A stretch of DNA of 64,000 bases. Source: Cereibacter ovatus. Lineage in GTDB: Bacteria > Pseudomonadota > Alphaproteobacteria > Rhodobacterales > Rhodobacteraceae. The stretch covers positions 1-64,000 of the forward strand of contig NZ_OAOQ01000016.1 of NCBI RefSeq assembly GCF_900207575.1, in the 5' to 3' direction. The position numbers and the translations under genes are program-made. The notes under the pieces were generated by a model, which did not search any database, had not been told where the DNA came from, and saw nothing but the letters and a program-made list of their open reading frames with translations. Position 1 is the first letter of the stretch, and each line of letters begins with the position of its first letter. This document shows positions 36,401 to 46,021 of the stretch, piece after piece.

Positions 36401-37506
36401 CACTTCACCTCCATGTCGTTCGACGCCGCTTCCCGGGGCGCCACCGGCAGCGAAACCCGGAACACGGTCCGTCCGGGCACGGAATCGACGGAGATCCATC
36501 CGCCATGGTCTGAAATGATCTTGTTGACCAGCGCCAGACCAAGGCCGGTGCCGTTCTCGCGGCCCGACACGAAGGGCTCGAAGATTGCCTTGGCGATGTC
36601 GGGGTTGATGCCGGGGCCATCGTCGACGATCTCGACCTGCAACGGCAGCGCGCTGCCGGTGCCGTCATTGCGCCGCAGCCGCAGAGAGATGTCGTAGAAG
36701 GTGCGCAGCCGGATGTGCCCGCCCTTTGACCCCGCAGCTTCCGATGCGTTCTTGATCAGGTTCAGGAACACCTGCATCAACTGATCGGGATCGGCGTGGG
36801 TCGCCGGCAACGAGGGGTCGTATTCCTCGGTGATGCGCATCTTGGCGGCAAAACCCACCGCGGCCGATTTGCGCGCCCGGTCCAGCGCATCGTGGATGTT
36901 CACCGCGCGCCGTTCCGGCGGACGCAGGTTGCCGAACTGTTCGACCTGTTCCAGCAGTTTCACGATGCGGCGGGTTTCCTCGACAATCAGATCGGCCAGT
37001 TCGCGATCCTCGGGCGACAGGTTCATCGCCAGAAGCTGCGCGGCGCCGGAAATGCCCGCCAGCGGGTTCTTGATCTCATGCGCCAGCATCTCGGCCATGC
37101 CGATCGCGGATTTCGCCGCCGATTTCGCGGCCGAGGCGCGGCCCAGCCGGTCGGCGATCTCGCGCGGGGCGATCAGCAGCATGACGATGCCGGGATTGTC
37201 GTTCAGCGGCGCAAGCTGGATGTTGCATTGCACCGGAGGACGCTCGCCCGAGGTCACATCGACATCGTTGATGAAGATCGGTGACTGGTTGGTGCGGGCG
37301 CGGGCGATGGCCTCGTCCACCGGCGCGTCGATGTGCAGGCGGTCAAACGCGGGCTGGCCCATCAGGCTTTTCGACGAAGCGTTCAGGAAGGTCTCGGCGG
37401 CGGGGTTCGATTCGATGATCCGGCCCGCGGGATCGATCAGCACCGCAGGCAGGGGCAGGCTGGCCCAGATCACCCCCGGCACGGGATAGGGTTGGCGGAA
37501 ACTCAT
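36400..37506 (-). CDS. ntrB: Nitrogen regulation sensor histidine kinase NtrB
   Basis: Cytosolic kinase/phosphatase controlling NtrC, itself controlled by PII. The 368-residue protein has a PAS domain (about 15-120), the H-box [22 protein letters not shown]-box [11 protein letters not shown] and G-boxes DDGPGI and [12 protein letters not shown]. There is no membrane segment. It overlaps dusB by 4 nt and ntrC by 1 nt, so dusB-ntrB-ntrC is one transcript. Confidence 0.96.
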   Translation of the reverse strand: MSFRQPYPVPGVIWASLPLPAVLIDPAGRIIESNPAAETFLNASSKSLMGQPAFDRLHIDAPVDEAIARARTNQSPIFINDVDVTSGERPPVQCNIQLAPLNDNPGIVMLLIAPREIADRLGRASAAKSAAKSAIGMAEMLAHEIKNPLAGISGAAQLLAMNLSPEDRELADLIVEETRRIVKLLEQVEQFGNLRPPERRAVNIHDALDRARKSAAVGFAAKMRITEEYDPSLPATHADPDQLMQVFLNLIKNASEAAGSKGGHIRLRTFYDISLRLRRNDGTGSALPLQVEIVDDGPGINPDIAKAIFEPFVSGRENGTGLGLALVNKIISDHGGWISVDSVPGRTVFRVSLPVAPREAASNDMEVK

Positions 37507-38483
37507 GCGGCGACCCTTTCCTGTTCGCCAAAGGCGCGCCGCAGGGCAGCGATGACCGCGGCCGGGCTGGTGCCGGTGACGACGGGGCTGCGATGCGCGG
37601 CAAGGCCCGCGGCTTCGAGATACCAGTTCAAATGCTTGCGCGCGACGCGCAGGCCAAGATCAGCGCCGTAGAAGGACAGGATGTCCTCGTAATGGCCGAT
37701 GACCAGATCGGCGAGAGCCTCGCCCTGCGGCACATCCGGTGCGGGCAGGCCGCCCAGATCGGCCGCGATCTGCGCCAGAAGCCAGGGCCGGCCCTGCGCC
37801 CCCCGCCCCACCATGACGCCCACCGCGCCGGACGCGGCCAGCGCCGCCCGCGCGCGGGCGGGCGAGGTGATGTCGCCATTGGCCACCACCGGGATGTCGA
37901 CCGCCTGCGTCACGGCGCGGATGGCGTGCCAGTCGGCGGCGCCGGCATAGAACTGGCAGCGGGTGCGGCCGTGGATGGTGATCAGCGCGACGCCCGCCTG
38001 TTCGGCCTGCCGGGCAATGTCGGCGGCGTTCATCAGGGTTTCGTCCCAGCCCAACCGGGTTTTCAGCGTGACCGGCACCTTGACCGCCGCCACCACCGCC
38101 TCGATCAGGCGCAGCGCGCGGTCGGGTTCGCGCATCAAGGCCGATCCCGACCAGCCGTTCGTCACCCGTTTCGACGGGCAGCCCATGTTGATGTCGATGA
38201 TCCGTGCGCCCTGCGCCTCGACCATGCGGGCGGCCTCGGCCATCCAATGCGGGTCCGAGCCCGCGATCTGCACCGCGGTCGCAGCTTCGGTGGCGCCGAT
38301 CTCGGCGCGGGCGCGGGCCTCGGGGGCGGCGGTGACCATCTCGCGGCAGGCGACCATTTCGGACACCACAAGGCCCGCGCCGAACCTTGCGACAAGGCGG
38401 CGGAACGGCAGATCGGTGATCCCTGCCATCGGAGCAAGGATCACCGGAGGGTCAACCGGAAGCTGTGCGATGCGAAGAGACAA
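37503..38483 (-). CDS. dusB: tRNA-dihydrouridine synthase DusB (NifR3)
   Basis: FMN-dependent reduction of uridine to dihydrouridine in tRNA. The 326-residue protein has APMAGITDLPFRRL, the catalytic cysteine in INMGCPSKRVTNGWSGSALM, TLKTRLGWD and TIHGRTRCQFYAG. It is the first gene of the nifR3-ntrB-ntrC operon, the context that gave NifR3 its name in Rhodobacter. The predicted start is a TTG at 38483 with AAGGA 12 nt upstream; no ATG is nearby. Divergent from ispDF across 213 nt. Confidence 0.94.
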   Translation of the reverse strand: MSLRIAQLPVDPPVILAPMAGITDLPFRRLVARFGAGLVVSEMVACREMVTAAPEARARAEIGATEAATAVQIAGSDPHWMAEAARMVEAQGARIIDINMGCPSKRVTNGWSGSALMREPDRALRLIEAVVAAVKVPVTLKTRLGWDETLMNAADIARQAEQAGVALITIHGRTRCQFYAGAADWHAIRAVTQAVDIPVVANGDITSPARARAALAASGAVGVMVGRGAQGRPWLLAQIAADLGGLPAPDVPQGEALADLVIGHYEDILSFYGADLGLRVARKHLNWYLEAAGLAAHRSPVVTGTSPAAVIAALRRAFGEQERVAA

Positions 38484-38696
38484 CTGCCTAATCCTTGTGC
38501 GTCAGCCCTCAGGTAAATCGGGCGTGGGTGGGAACACAATTCACGCTGTCGGGTGAACTGCCGGAAAATGATGCTTTGCCTATTTATTGGGCGCCTTTAC
38601 TCAATGTGCCGCCATTTGGATACTCCCCGCGACAGGAGGGGCGATTGCCCCCCGCCCTGCCTTCGCCTAGAGCTTCCGGCAAAAGGATGTCGAGCC

Positions 38697-39854
38697 ATGA
38701 GCACAGCCGCAATCATCGTTGCCGCCGGACGCGGCACAAGGGCCGGCGGAGATCTGCCGAAACAATGGCAGGATCTGCGGGGCCAGCCCGTTCTGGCCCA
38801 TTCGCTGGCAGCGTTCCGCGCGGCGCCCGGAATCGCCCGCGTGGTGCTGGTGATCCACCCGGACGACCGCGACCGCGCCGCGGCGCTGGGCGGCGCGGTG
38901 GATCTGGTCGAGGGCGGCGCCTCGCGCGATGCATCGGTGCGCAATGCGCTGGAATCGCTGGCGGGGTCGGACGTGACGCGGGTGCTGATCCATGACGGGG
39001 CGCGGCCGCTCGTGTCGCAGGCGCTGATCGCGCGGCTGATCGCGGCGCTGGATCAGGGGCCAGGGGCGGCGCCGGCGGTGCCGGTGACGGATGCGCTGTG
39101 GCGCGGCGAGGCGGGCCGGGTCGCCGGGACCCAGGACCGCACGGGACTGTTTCGCGCCCAGACGCCACAGGCCTTTCACTTCGACGCGATCCTTGCCGCG
39201 CATCGCGCCCATCCGGGCGGCGCGGCCGACGATGTCGAGGTGGCCCGGGCGGCGGGTCTTGAGGTCGTCATCGTCGAAGGGGACGAGGACAATCTGAAAG
39301 TGACCTATCCCGGCGATTTCGCCCGGGCCGCACGATCGTTGAAAGACAGACTGTTGAATGACAAGGAGACTGCAATGGACATCCGCACCGGCAATGGCTT
39401 TGACGTGCATGCATTCGGGCCGGGCGATCACGTCTGGCTGTGCGGGGTGCGCGTGCCGCATCACCGCGGGCTGATCGGCCATTCCGACGCCGATGTGGGG
39501 ATGCATGCGCTGACCGACGCGATCTATGGCGCGCTGGCCGAAGGCGATATCGGCACCCATTTCCCGCCGTCGGACCCGCAGTGGAAGGGCGCCGCATCCG
39601 AGATTTTCCTGCGCCATGCGATGGGCCGGGTGGCCGAGCGCGGATTTGTCCTGACCAACTGCGATGTGACGCTGATCTGCGAACGGCCGAAGATCGGCCC
39701 GATGGCGGCGGCGATGCGTGAGGCGCTGGCCGGGATCATGGGGATCGAGATCGGGCGGATCTCGGTCAAGGCCACCACATCCGAAAAGCTGGGCTTCACC
39801 GGGCGCGAGGAAGGCATCGCGAGCCTTGCCTCGGTCACGCTGCTTCAGGCATGA
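38697..39854 (+). CDS. ispDF: Bifunctional IspD/IspF isoprenoid enzyme
   Basis: Fused enzyme for two MEP-pathway steps: CTP + methylerythritol 4-phosphate to CDP-ME (IspD, about 1-220), and CDP-ME 2-phosphate to methylerythritol cyclodiphosphate (IspF, from 227). IspD motifs: [17 protein letters not shown] and DGARPLVS. IspF motifs: GFDVHAFG with metal ligands D236 and H238, [15 protein letters not shown] and the [13 protein letters not shown] end. ATG 38697 has AAGGA about 9 nt upstream. Inside the gene an AAGGAG 7 nt before an in-frame ATG (39375) exactly at the IspF start may allow separate IspF. Overlaps pgpA by 4 nt. Confidence 0.95.
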   Translation: MSTAAIIVAAGRGTRAGGDLPKQWQDLRGQPVLAHSLAAFRAAPGIARVVLVIHPDDRDRAAALGGAVDLVEGGASRDASVRNALESLAGSDVTRVLIHDGARPLVSQALIARLIAALDQGPGAAPAVPVTDALWRGEAGRVAGTQDRTGLFRAQTPQAFHFDAILAAHRAHPGGAADDVEVARAAGLEVVIVEGDEDNLKVTYPGDFARAARSLKDRLLNDKETAMDIRTGNGFDVHAFGPGDHVWLCGVRVPHHRGLIGHSDADVGMHALTDAIYGALAEGDIGTHFPPSDPQWKGAASEIFLRHAMGRVAERGFVLTNCDVTLICERPKIGPMAAAMREALAGIMGIEIGRISVKATTSEKLGFTGREEGIASLASVTLLQA

Positions 39855-40348
39855 AACTGTCGCGCGCGATCTGCATCGTCGGCGGCGCGGGACTGCTGAA
39901 GCCCGCGCCGGGGACATGGGCCTCGGCCTTGGCGGTGGCGGCGGGGCTGGTGCTGCATGGGCTGGGGCATTTCCCGCTGCTGCTGGCGGCGACGCTGGTG
40001 GTCTGTGGTCTGGGCCTGTGGGCGGTGCGCGAGGAGTTGACGCTGCGCCCGCATGCCGACCCGCCCGAATTCGTCATCGACGAGGTGGCCGGCCAGTGGA
40101 TCGCGCTGGCGTTCCCGTCCTGCGCCTTCTGGCTGATGGGGCTGGACAGCTGGACCTTCCCCTACCCCGCCTTTGTCGCGGCCTTCCTGTTCTTCCGGCT
40201 GTTCGATATCTGGAAGCCCTGGATCATCGGCCGGGCCGACCGGCGCGAGGACTGGATCGGGCTGATGGCCGATGACCTGCTGGCCGGTCTTTTCGCCGGT
40301 GTGGCGACGATGATCGCGGCCGGCATCGCACATGGAGTTCTGATGTGA
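39851..40348 (+). CDS. pgpA: Phosphatidylglycerophosphatase A
   Basis: Removes the phosphate from phosphatidylglycerol phosphate in the inner membrane. The 165-residue protein shows the PgpA opening ([18 protein letters not shown]), the acidic motif [29 protein letters not shown] and [14 protein letters not shown], with about four hydrophobic segments. The ATG lies in the ispDF stop (ATGA) and the stop overlaps the cinA GTG (GTGA). Confidence 0.94.
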   Translation: MKLSRAICIVGGAGLLKPAPGTWASALAVAAGLVLHGLGHFPLLLAATLVVCGLGLWAVREELTLRPHADPPEFVIDEVAGQWIALAFPSCAFWLMGLDSWTFPYPAFVAAFLFFRLFDIWKPWIIGRADRREDWIGLMADDLLAGLFAGVATMIAAGIAHGVLM

Positions 40349-40830
40349 GCGCAGACACTGTGACCGCGGACGAGATCCTTCGGCGCGCCCGCGCTTTGGG
40401 GGTCACCATCGCCACCGCCGAAAGCTGCACCGGCGGGATGATCTCGGCCGCGCTGACCGAGGTGGCGGGATCGTCCGACATGTTCGACCGCGGGTTCGTG
40501 ACCTATTCCAACGCCGCCAAGATCGAGATGCTGGGGGTGGGCGAGGCGATGATCAGCCATTATGGCGCGGTCTCGGAGGAGGTCGCGCGCGAGATGGCCG
40601 AAGGGGCGCTGGAGCGATCGGGCGCGACACTGGCGGTGGCGGTGACCGGCATCGCCGGGCCCGGCGGGTCCGAGGTCAAGCCCGAGGGCCGGGTTTGTTT
40701 CGCGCTGGCCGAGCGGGATCTTCCGACGTTCACCGAAACGATGGAGTTCGGCGCGCTGGGGCGTGCCGAGGTGCGGCAGGCCACGGTGCGCCACGCGCTG
40801 GCGCTGTTGGCGGGCGGGCTGGAGGGCTGA
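40345..40830 (+). CDS. pncC: Nicotinamide-nucleotide amidase (CinA C-terminal family)
   Basis: Deamidates nicotinamide mononucleotide for NAD recycling. The 161-residue protein is the stand-alone CinA C-terminal domain: TIATAESCTGGMISAALTEVAGSS with the catalytic serine/Lys region, VAVTGIAGPGGSEVKPEGRVCFAL and the final RQATVRHALALL. The start is GTG 40345 within GTGA. The N-terminal MoaB-like half is absent, as in many PncC proteins. Third gene of ispDF-pgpA-pncC. Confidence 0.92.
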   Translation: MSADTVTADEILRRARALGVTIATAESCTGGMISAALTEVAGSSDMFDRGFVTYSNAAKIEMLGVGEAMISHYGAVSEEVAREMAEGALERSGATLAVAVTGIAGPGGSEVKPEGRVCFALAERDLPTFTETMEFGALGRAEVRQATVRHALALLAGGLEG

Positions 40831-40892
40831 TCGAGCCCGACTGCATCCGTGGTGCGAAGGGGGGCTTGAGTGCGAGGGGGGCCGGCGTGGAA

Positions 40893-40950
40893 GCGGGGGG
40901 CTGTCTGCCCCCCGCGCCCCCCGAGGATATTTGAGCCAGAATGAAGATGC
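40893..40950. repeat. GC hairpin plus Rhodobacterales-type intergenic repeat
   Basis: A 9-bp stem GCGGGGGGC/GCCCCCCGC (40893-40915) followed by CCCCCCGAGGATATTTGAGC and CAGAATGAAGA. From memory, this hairpin-plus-GAGGATATTTGAGCCA layout recurs in the intergenic spaces of Rhodobacterales genomes; only one copy is in this window. It lies between the convergent pncC and coq10-like genes and probably ends transcription. Confidence 0.5.
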
Positions 40951-40972
40951 GTGGGCTGGCCCGGTTCCCGGA

Positions 40973-41425
40973 TCAGCGCGGGCCGTAAAGGGTCAGGGCG
41001 CGTTTTTCGAAGGCCCGGACGATGCGGTGCATGGCTTCGTTGAAGACCACGCCGATGATTCCCTGAAGGATCGCATTGCGGAATTCGAAATCGACGAAGA
41101 AATCGACCTCGCAGCTTCCGCCGGGACGGTCGTGGAACACCCAGGACGAGCGCATGTATTTGAACGGGCCGTCGAGATATTCGGTTTCGATGCGCTTTGC
41201 CTCGGGGAAGAGTTTCACCCGGCTGCCGAAGCGTTCGCGAAACACCTTGAAGGAGATGACCAGGTCGGCCTCCATCAGTTCGCCGCCCTGGATGGGTTTG
41301 CGCGAGCGGATGCGGGCGGCGCTGTTCCACGGCAGGAACTGGGGATAGCGTTCGACGTCGGCGACCAGATCGTACATTTCCCGGGCGCTCCAGGGCAGCG
41401 GGCGGGATTCGGAATGGGTGGGCAT
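40973..41425 (-). CDS. Coenzyme Q-binding protein Coq10/RatA family
   Basis: A 150-residue START-like (polyketide cyclase/SRPBCC) protein. MYDLVADVERYPQFLPWNSAARI is the family signature, followed by the beta-sheet cavity and a C-terminal helix (FNEAMHRIVRAFEKRA). Alphaproteobacterial members act like yeast Coq10 in delivering ubiquinone to respiratory complexes; in E. coli the homologue RatA inhibits 50S association. The ATG at 41425 was chosen over a longer frame to 41518. Divergent from hpt. Confidence 0.88.
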   Translation of the reverse strand: MPTHSESRPLPWSAREMYDLVADVERYPQFLPWNSAARIRSRKPIQGGELMEADLVISFKVFRERFGSRVKLFPEAKRIETEYLDGPFKYMRSSWVFHDRPGGSCEVDFFVDFEFRNAILQGIIGVVFNEAMHRIVRAFEKRALTLYGPR

Positions 41426-41516
41426 CGCGGCGTTCGGTCCTTGGGGTCTCGGCCCTTGCGGGCGTGACTTGCCGGGCGTTTCTGGATAAAGGGGCGGCAG
41501 GATGCAAGGGGGCGCC

Positions 41517-42062
41517 ATGCCGACGAGACCTTATGTCATAGATCAGATGATCTCGGCCAAGCAGATCGCGGCGCGGGTTGAGATTCTGGCGCGCGAGATC
41601 ACGGCCCATTTTGCCGACAGCGAGAAGTTGGTGGTTGTCGGGCTGTTGCGCGGATCCTTCGTGTTCATCGCCGATCTGGTGCGCGAGATCCATCTGCCGG
41701 TCGAGGTCGATTTCCTGGAGGCATCGTCCTATGGCGATGCCATGACCTCGAGCCGCGAGGTGCGCATTCTGAAGGATCTGCGCGGCGAGATTGCGGGGCG
41801 TGATGTGCTGGTGGTCGAGGATATCGTCGATACCGGCTTTACGCTGTCCCATGTCGTGCGGCTTTTGCGGTCGCGCGAGCCGAAGCGACTGGAGGTCTGT
41901 GCGCTGCTGGACAAGCCATCGCGGCGCGAGGTGGACATTCGCGCGACCTGGACCGGGTTCGAGATCCCCGACGAGTTCGTCGTGGGCTATGGCATCGATT
42001 TCGCGCAACGGAACCGCAATCTGCCCTTTATCGGCAAAGTGCGCTTTCTGGAACAGGCATGA
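41517..42062 (+). CDS. hpt: Hypoxanthine phosphoribosyltransferase
   Basis: Salvages hypoxanthine/guanine to IMP/GMP using PRPP. The 181-residue protein has the PRPP-binding motif [15 protein letters not shown], the early [15 protein letters not shown] and the [23 protein letters not shown]-terminal block. ATG 41517 has AAGGGGG about 8 nt upstream; ATG 41502 is less likely. Stop overlaps the following small ORF by ATGA. Confidence 0.93.
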   Translation: MPTRPYVIDQMISAKQIAARVEILAREITAHFADSEKLVVVGLLRGSFVFIADLVREIHLPVEVDFLEASSYGDAMTSSREVRILKDLRGEIAGRDVLVVEDIVDTGFTLSHVVRLLRSREPKRLEVCALLDKPSRREVDIRATWTGFEIPDEFVVGYGIDFAQRNRNLPFIGKVRFLEQA

Positions 42063-42229
42063 ACCCGGTCTGGCTGTTGCGCATGGTGCGCTGGCTGCGC
42101 AGGCCGCCGTCGGTGGCGCGGGTGAAACTGGTGCTGGGGGTGGTCGCGGCCTGTCTGGTGCTGGTCGCGGTCGAGTGGGCGGTGGGCTGGCCCGAGGCGC
42201 TGGAGGTTCATCGGATCGCCCGGCCCTGA
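42059..42229 (+). CDS. Small conserved membrane protein after hpt
   Basis: A 56-residue ORF overlapping the hpt stop (ATGA). It starts [18 protein letters not shown], has one hydrophobic helix ([19 protein letters not shown], about 23-41) and ends in [14 protein letters not shown] recall short proteins with the same MNPxWLLRMxRW opening next to hpt in related genomes, so it looks real. Function unknown. Confidence 0.62.
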   Translation: MNPVWLLRMVRWLRRPPSVARVKLVLGVVAACLVLVAVEWAVGWPEALEVHRIARP

Positions 42230-42333
42230 GGGCATCGGCGCGGATCACGACAATGTGGCGTCCGGGGATAAGGTTTATGGGCGGGACCGGGCGTGCCTTC
42301 TGCCCAAGCCAACCCAGCCACGAGACCGTATCG

Positions 42334-42800
42334 ATGCGACCGATGTCCGTTCTCGTCCTGACCCTTGTCCGCTCGTTTCTGCCCCCGATGCCCGCCAGAT
42401 CGAGCGGATGATCGAGGGCCGGCAGGGTCTGATGACGCTGATGGCGCATGATCGGGGCAAGCTTGGCGCGATGGCCAGGCAGGCCCCCCCTATGACGCCG
42501 CGACGGCGGCGCGGGCGGAGGCGAACCTTCTGGCGCTCTCCTCGGTGCTGAGCCCCGAGGTGTTCCGACAAGGATCGGGCGCAGGCGCGGCCGAGGGCAG
42601 CGAGGCGCGGCCCGCGATCTGGGAGAAGCCCAAGGATTTCGCGACGAAGATCGGGCAGTTGACCACAGCGGCGGATGCGATGCGGGCGGCGGCGCCGGGC
42701 AGCGATCTGGCTGCGGGTCAGGGTGCAATGCGTGATCTGGGGGCTGCCTGCGGCGCCTGTCACGAGACCTATCGGCAGCAAGGCCGAGAGGGTCGGCGCC
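42334..42800 (+). pseudogene. Cytochrome c' gene broken by two frameshifts
   Basis: Three reading frames together spell a cytochrome c' (four-helix-bundle, NO-binding periplasmic haem protein). Frame 1: signal peptide MRPMSVLVLTLVRSFLPP from 42334. After a loss of one C in a C5 run (about 42382-42386), frame 3: DARQIERMIEGRQGLMTLMAHDRGKLG. After a loss of one C in a C7 run (42484-42490), frame 2: YDAATAARAEANLLALSSVL ... PAIWEKPKDF ... CGACHETYRQQ, with the haem motif CxxCH at 42749-42763. No stop follows the haem site until 42991. No single frame gives a full protein, so it is a pseudogene unless the C runs are sequencing errors. Confidence 0.72.
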
Positions 42801-42801
42801 G

Positions 42802-43240
42802 GTGCGCCTCTTGCTGGCGGGGCTGGCCGTTGCCGCGGCGGGTGCCGTTTGGCTTGGCCTGCCCGAACGCGGCGGTCCCGTATCGCTTGCCGGTCTGCCG
42901 CGCGATGCCGGGCGCGGCAAGCGGGTGTTCCGGGCGCGGGGTTGTGCGTCCTGTCACGCGGCGCCGGGCGCTGTGGGCGAGGATCGCCTGATCCTGTCGG
43001 GCGGGCTTCGGCGGACAAGCGCGTTCGGCACCGTCATGGTGCCGAACATCTCGCCCGACCCTACGCATGGGATCGGCGGCTGGCGCCTTGCCGCGCGATT
43101 GTCCGCGCCCTGACGCGGGGCCGGTGGCCGCCCCGGCACTGCCGCCGAAGGGGCATGAGGACGGGGCGCAGCGGGGGAATTACCAAAACGACATGCACCG
43201 GCTGCGGCCGACGCCCCTCAAGGACAGGGGCGCCCGGGAG
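42802..43240 (+). pseudogene. Class I cytochrome c gene, frameshifted and truncated
   Basis: A GTG-started frame encodes a hydrophobic N-terminal anchor (RLLLAGLAVAAAGAVWLGL), then RDAGRGKRVFRARGCASCHAAPG with haem motif CASCH at 42943-42957 and the family segment RTSAFGTVMVPNISPDPTHGIGGW. It stops after a further seven residues in this frame; the expected continuation (AIVRALTRGRWPPRH) is visible in another frame from about 43096, and the usual second half with the axial methionine is not recognisable. Together with the broken cytochrome c' just upstream it forms a decayed electron-transfer locus. Confidence 0.66.
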
Positions 43241-43249
43241 CAGGTGGCG

Positions 43250-44197
43250 TCAACCGCCCAGCCGTGCCAGACGGGCCGCGCGCAGCCGGTCGAAATCGTC
43301 GCCCGCGTGATAGGAAGACCGTGTCAGCGGCGTGGCCGAAACCATCAGGAAGCCCTTGCCATAGGCCGCCTTTTCGTAGCCGGCAAATTCCTCGGGGGTC
43401 ACGAAACGGTCGACGCGGTGGTGTTTGGGCGTGGGTTGAAGATACTGGCCGATGGTCAGGAAATCGATGTCGGCGGCGCGCATGTCGTCCATGACCTGCA
43501 AGACGCCCTGACGATCCTCGCCCAGACCGACCATGATGCCCGATTTGGTGAACAGCGACGGGTCGAGTTCCTTTGCGCGTTGCAGCAACCGCAGCGAGTG
43601 GAAATAGCGCGCGCCGGGACGCACTTCGGGGTAAAGGCCCGGCACGGTTTCCAGGTTGTGGTTGAACACATCCGGTTTCGCCGCCACCACGGTTTCCAGC
43701 GCGGCCGGGCCGCATTTCAGGAAATCGGGCACCAGAACCTCGATGGTCGTCGCCGGTGCGCGGTGGCGGATGGCGCGGATGGTCTGGGCGAAATGCTCGG
43801 CGCCGCCATCGTCCAGATCGTCACGGTCGACGCTGGTCACCACCACATGTTTCAGCCCAAGCTGGGCCACCGCATGGGCGACCCGGCCCGGCTCGAACGC
43901 ATCAAGGGCCTCGGGCTTGCCGGTGGCGACGTTGCAGAACGAACAGCCCCGGGTGCAGATCTCGCCCATGATCATCATGGTGGCGTGGCCGAGGCTCCAG
44001 CATTCGCCGACATTGGGGCAGCCGGCTTCCTCGCAGACGGTGGACAGCTTCTGGCCGCGGATGATGTCGCGCGTCTCGCGGTAGCCCTCTGATCCGGGGG
44101 CCTTCACACGGATCCACGCGGGCTTTTTCGGCTGCGCATTGTCGGGGCGATGCGCTTTTTCGGGGTGGCGCTGGTCGGGGAGCTTCAGGTCGCGCAC
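43250..44197 (-). CDS. lipA: Lipoyl synthase
   Basis: Radical SAM enzyme inserting two sulfurs into protein-bound octanoyl groups. The 315-residue protein has both clusters: auxiliary C55-C60-C66 ([12 protein letters not shown]) and the radical SAM C81-C85-C88 (CTRGCSFC), plus [35 protein letters not shown] and [20 protein letters not shown]. The C-terminal SSYHAGDDF serine ligand region is present. Monocistronic here; the 101-nt gap to the ATPase gene shows nothing clear. Confidence 0.96.
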   Translation of the reverse strand: MRDLKLPDQRHPEKAHRPDNAQPKKPAWIRVKAPGSEGYRETRDIIRGQKLSTVCEEAGCPNVGECWSLGHATMMIMGEICTRGCSFCNVATGKPEALDAFEPGRVAHAVAQLGLKHVVVTSVDRDDLDDGGAEHFAQTIRAIRHRAPATTIEVLVPDFLKCGPAALETVVAAKPDVFNHNLETVPGLYPEVRPGARYFHSLRLLQRAKELDPSLFTKSGIMVGLGEDRQGVLQVMDDMRAADIDFLTIGQYLQPTPKHHRVDRFVTPEEFAGYEKAAYGKGFLMVSATPLTRSSYHAGDDFDRLRAARLARLGG

Positions 44198-44298
44198 AGC
44201 TTTTCCGATCCTCTTGGCGACGGTCGGTGACGATATAATCCGCCGCGGTCGCGGAAGCCAGCCCGCTTGCGGGGATTGATACGACGGATGGCGGCCCC

Positions 44299-45801
44299 CT
44301 AGCGGCGGCGGGACAATGCGCCCAGCACCCCGCGAACCAGCGCCTGCCCGGCCCGCGATCCGATCTGACGCGCGAAACTTTTGGCAAAGGCATCCGCAAC
44401 CGAATCGCCCCGGCCGGTCCTTGGCCGGGGGGGGCGCGCGGCGGTGCCGTCATATCGGCGGGCCAAGCGGAACTCGCGCTCGTCGGTCGCCTGTTGCGCG
44501 GCCTGGGCGGCACGGGCTGACAGGCGCTCGAAGGCGCTGTCGCGGTCAAGGGCGCGGTCGTATTTCCCCGCAAGATCCGATGCGGCGATCAGCGCGGCAC
44601 GGCTGGCCGGCGGGATCGGGCCAAGCTGCGACGACGGCGGGCGGATCAGCGTGCGTTCCACCATGCCCGGCGCGCCCTTGGCATCCAGAAACGAGGTGAC
44701 AGCCTCGCCGGTGCCGACCTCGCGGATGGCCGCTTCGGTGGCAAAGCGCGGGTTCGGCCGGTAGGTTTCGGCCGCCTGCCGCAGATTGCGCTGATCCTTG
44801 GCGGTGAAGGCACGCAGCGCGTGCTGCACCCGGTTGCCAAGCTGGCCAAGGATATCGGCCGGCACATCGCCCGGGCTTTGAGTCACGAAGAACACCCCCA
44901 CCCCTTTCGAGCGGATCAGCCGGGCCACCTGTTCGATCCGGTCCACCAGCGCCTTGGGGGCATCGTCGAACAGCAGATGCGCCTCGTCGAAAAACAGCAC
45001 CAGCTTCGGCTTGTCGGGGTCGCCCACCTCGGGCAGTTCCTCGAACAGTTCCGACAAAAGCCATAGCAGGAAAGTCGCATAAAGCCGCGGCGCCTGCATC
45101 AACCGGTCGGCGGCAAGGATGCCGATCCGCCCTCGCCCGTCGGGGGCAAGCCGCATCAGATCGGCCAGATCCAGTGCGGGTTCCCCAAAGAGCCGGGCGC
45201 CGCCCTCGCCTTCGAGCATCAACAGCCGGCGCTGGATCGCACCCACCGAGGCGGTCGACACCAGCCCGTAACGCGCCGAGACCGCCGCCGCATTTTCCGC
45301 GACAAAGGTCAGCATCGATTGCAGATCCTTCAGATCCAGCAGCGCCAGCCCCTCGTCGTCGGCCATGCGGAAGGCCACGTTCAGCACGCCTTCCTGCGGC
45401 TCGGTCAGGTCCAGCAGGCGGGCGATCAGCAGGGGGCCCATCTCGGTGACGGTGGTGCGCACCGGATGGCCCTGTTCGCCGAAGATGTCCCAGAAGGTCA
45501 CCGGAAAGGCGGTATAGTGCAGATCCAGCCCGATAGTGGCCGCGCGATGCTGGAACGGCGCATGCAGTTTCGACATGGGGCTGCCCGGCAGCGCAAGGCC
45601 GGCCAGATCGCCCTTCACATCGGCCAGAAACACCGGCACCCCGGCCGCCGAAAAGCCCTCGGCCAGCGCCTGAAGCGTCACGGTCTTGCCGGTGCCGGTC
45701 GCGCCCGCCACCAGCCCGTGCCGATTGGCGGTTCGCAACAACAGCCGCTGCGGCTCGGCATGGCCCTCGCCGCCACCGCCAAGGAAGATGCTGTCGCCCA
45801 T
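44299..45801 (-). CDS. HerA-like ATPase (DUF853)
   Basis: A 500-residue P-loop ATPase of the DUF853/YjgR group. Walker A GATGTGKT at 33-40, [10 protein letters not shown], Walker [15 protein letters not shown], and [29 protein letters not shown] with a probable arginine finger. The C terminus is Arg/Ala-rich. HerA-type proteins are hexameric DNA pumps, but the cellular role of DUF853 is unknown. A promoter CTGGCA (45856-45861)-N17-TATTGT (45833-45838) lies upstream on the minus strand. Confidence 0.88.
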   Translation of the reverse strand: MGDSIFLGGGGEGHAEPQRLLLRTANRHGLVAGATGTGKTVTLQALAEGFSAAGVPVFLADVKGDLAGLALPGSPMSKLHAPFQHRAATIGLDLHYTAFPVTFWDIFGEQGHPVRTTVTEMGPLLIARLLDLTEPQEGVLNVAFRMADDEGLALLDLKDLQSMLTFVAENAAAVSARYGLVSTASVGAIQRRLLMLEGEGGARLFGEPALDLADLMRLAPDGRGRIGILAADRLMQAPRLYATFLLWLLSELFEELPEVGDPDKPKLVLFFDEAHLLFDDAPKALVDRIEQVARLIRSKGVGVFFVTQSPGDVPADILGQLGNRVQHALRAFTAKDQRNLRQAAETYRPNPRFATEAAIREVGTGEAVTSFLDAKGAPGMVERTLIRPPSSQLGPIPPASRAALIAASDLAGKYDRALDRDSAFERLSARAAQAAQQATDEREFRLARRYDGTAARPPRPRTGRGDSVADAFAKSFARQIGSRAGQALVRGVLGALSRRR

Positions 45802-45832
45802 GACGCCCCCCGCGCAAGTTCCGTTCGCGGCA

Positions 45833-45861
45833 ACAATACATCCTTAAATCATTCCTGCCAG
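45833..45861 (-). promoter_or_regulatory. Promoter of the HerA-like ATPase gene
   Basis: Read on the minus strand: CTGGCA, 17-nt spacer, TATTGT, 32 nt before the ATG at 45801. Confidence 0.45.
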
Positions 45862-45955
45862 TATGGGCCTTGTCGGGGTTTCGTGCCTTGCCCCGACGTT
45901 CCTTCCTGCTGGAACTGAACTTGCCGCGCCTTTCCGAAGGCGCGGTTTTTCTTGT
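45862..45955 (+). ncRNA. Probable small RNA ending in a strong intrinsic terminator
   Basis: A 9-bp stem CCGCGCCTT/AAGGCGCGG (45924-45945) followed by TTTTTCTTGTCTTTT is a textbook terminator on the plus strand, yet no plus-strand gene lies upstream: the neighbour is the minus-strand ATPase. Two more hairpins precede it: GTCGGGG/CCCCGAC (45872-45897) and GTTCC/GGAAC with loop TTCCTGCT (45898-45915). No convincing promoter was found, so the 5' end is a guess. Confidence 0.5.
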
Positions 45956-45960
45956 CTTTT
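45924..45960 (+). terminator. Strong Rho-independent terminator
   Basis: 9-bp GC-rich stem, 4-nt loop, then T5 and a further T-rich tail. It serves the small RNA candidate just upstream. Confidence 0.85.
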
Positions 45961-46021
45961 CGCCAGTTGGCCCCCTGCCGATTCGCGGTTGACGCACCCT
46001 GATTTAGCCCTTAGCGTCCGT

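Noticed and set aside
40560-42920. A 786-residue minus-strand frame spanning pncC to the cytochrome remnants
   Set aside because: Pro/Arg/Ser-rich noise crossing several certain genes.
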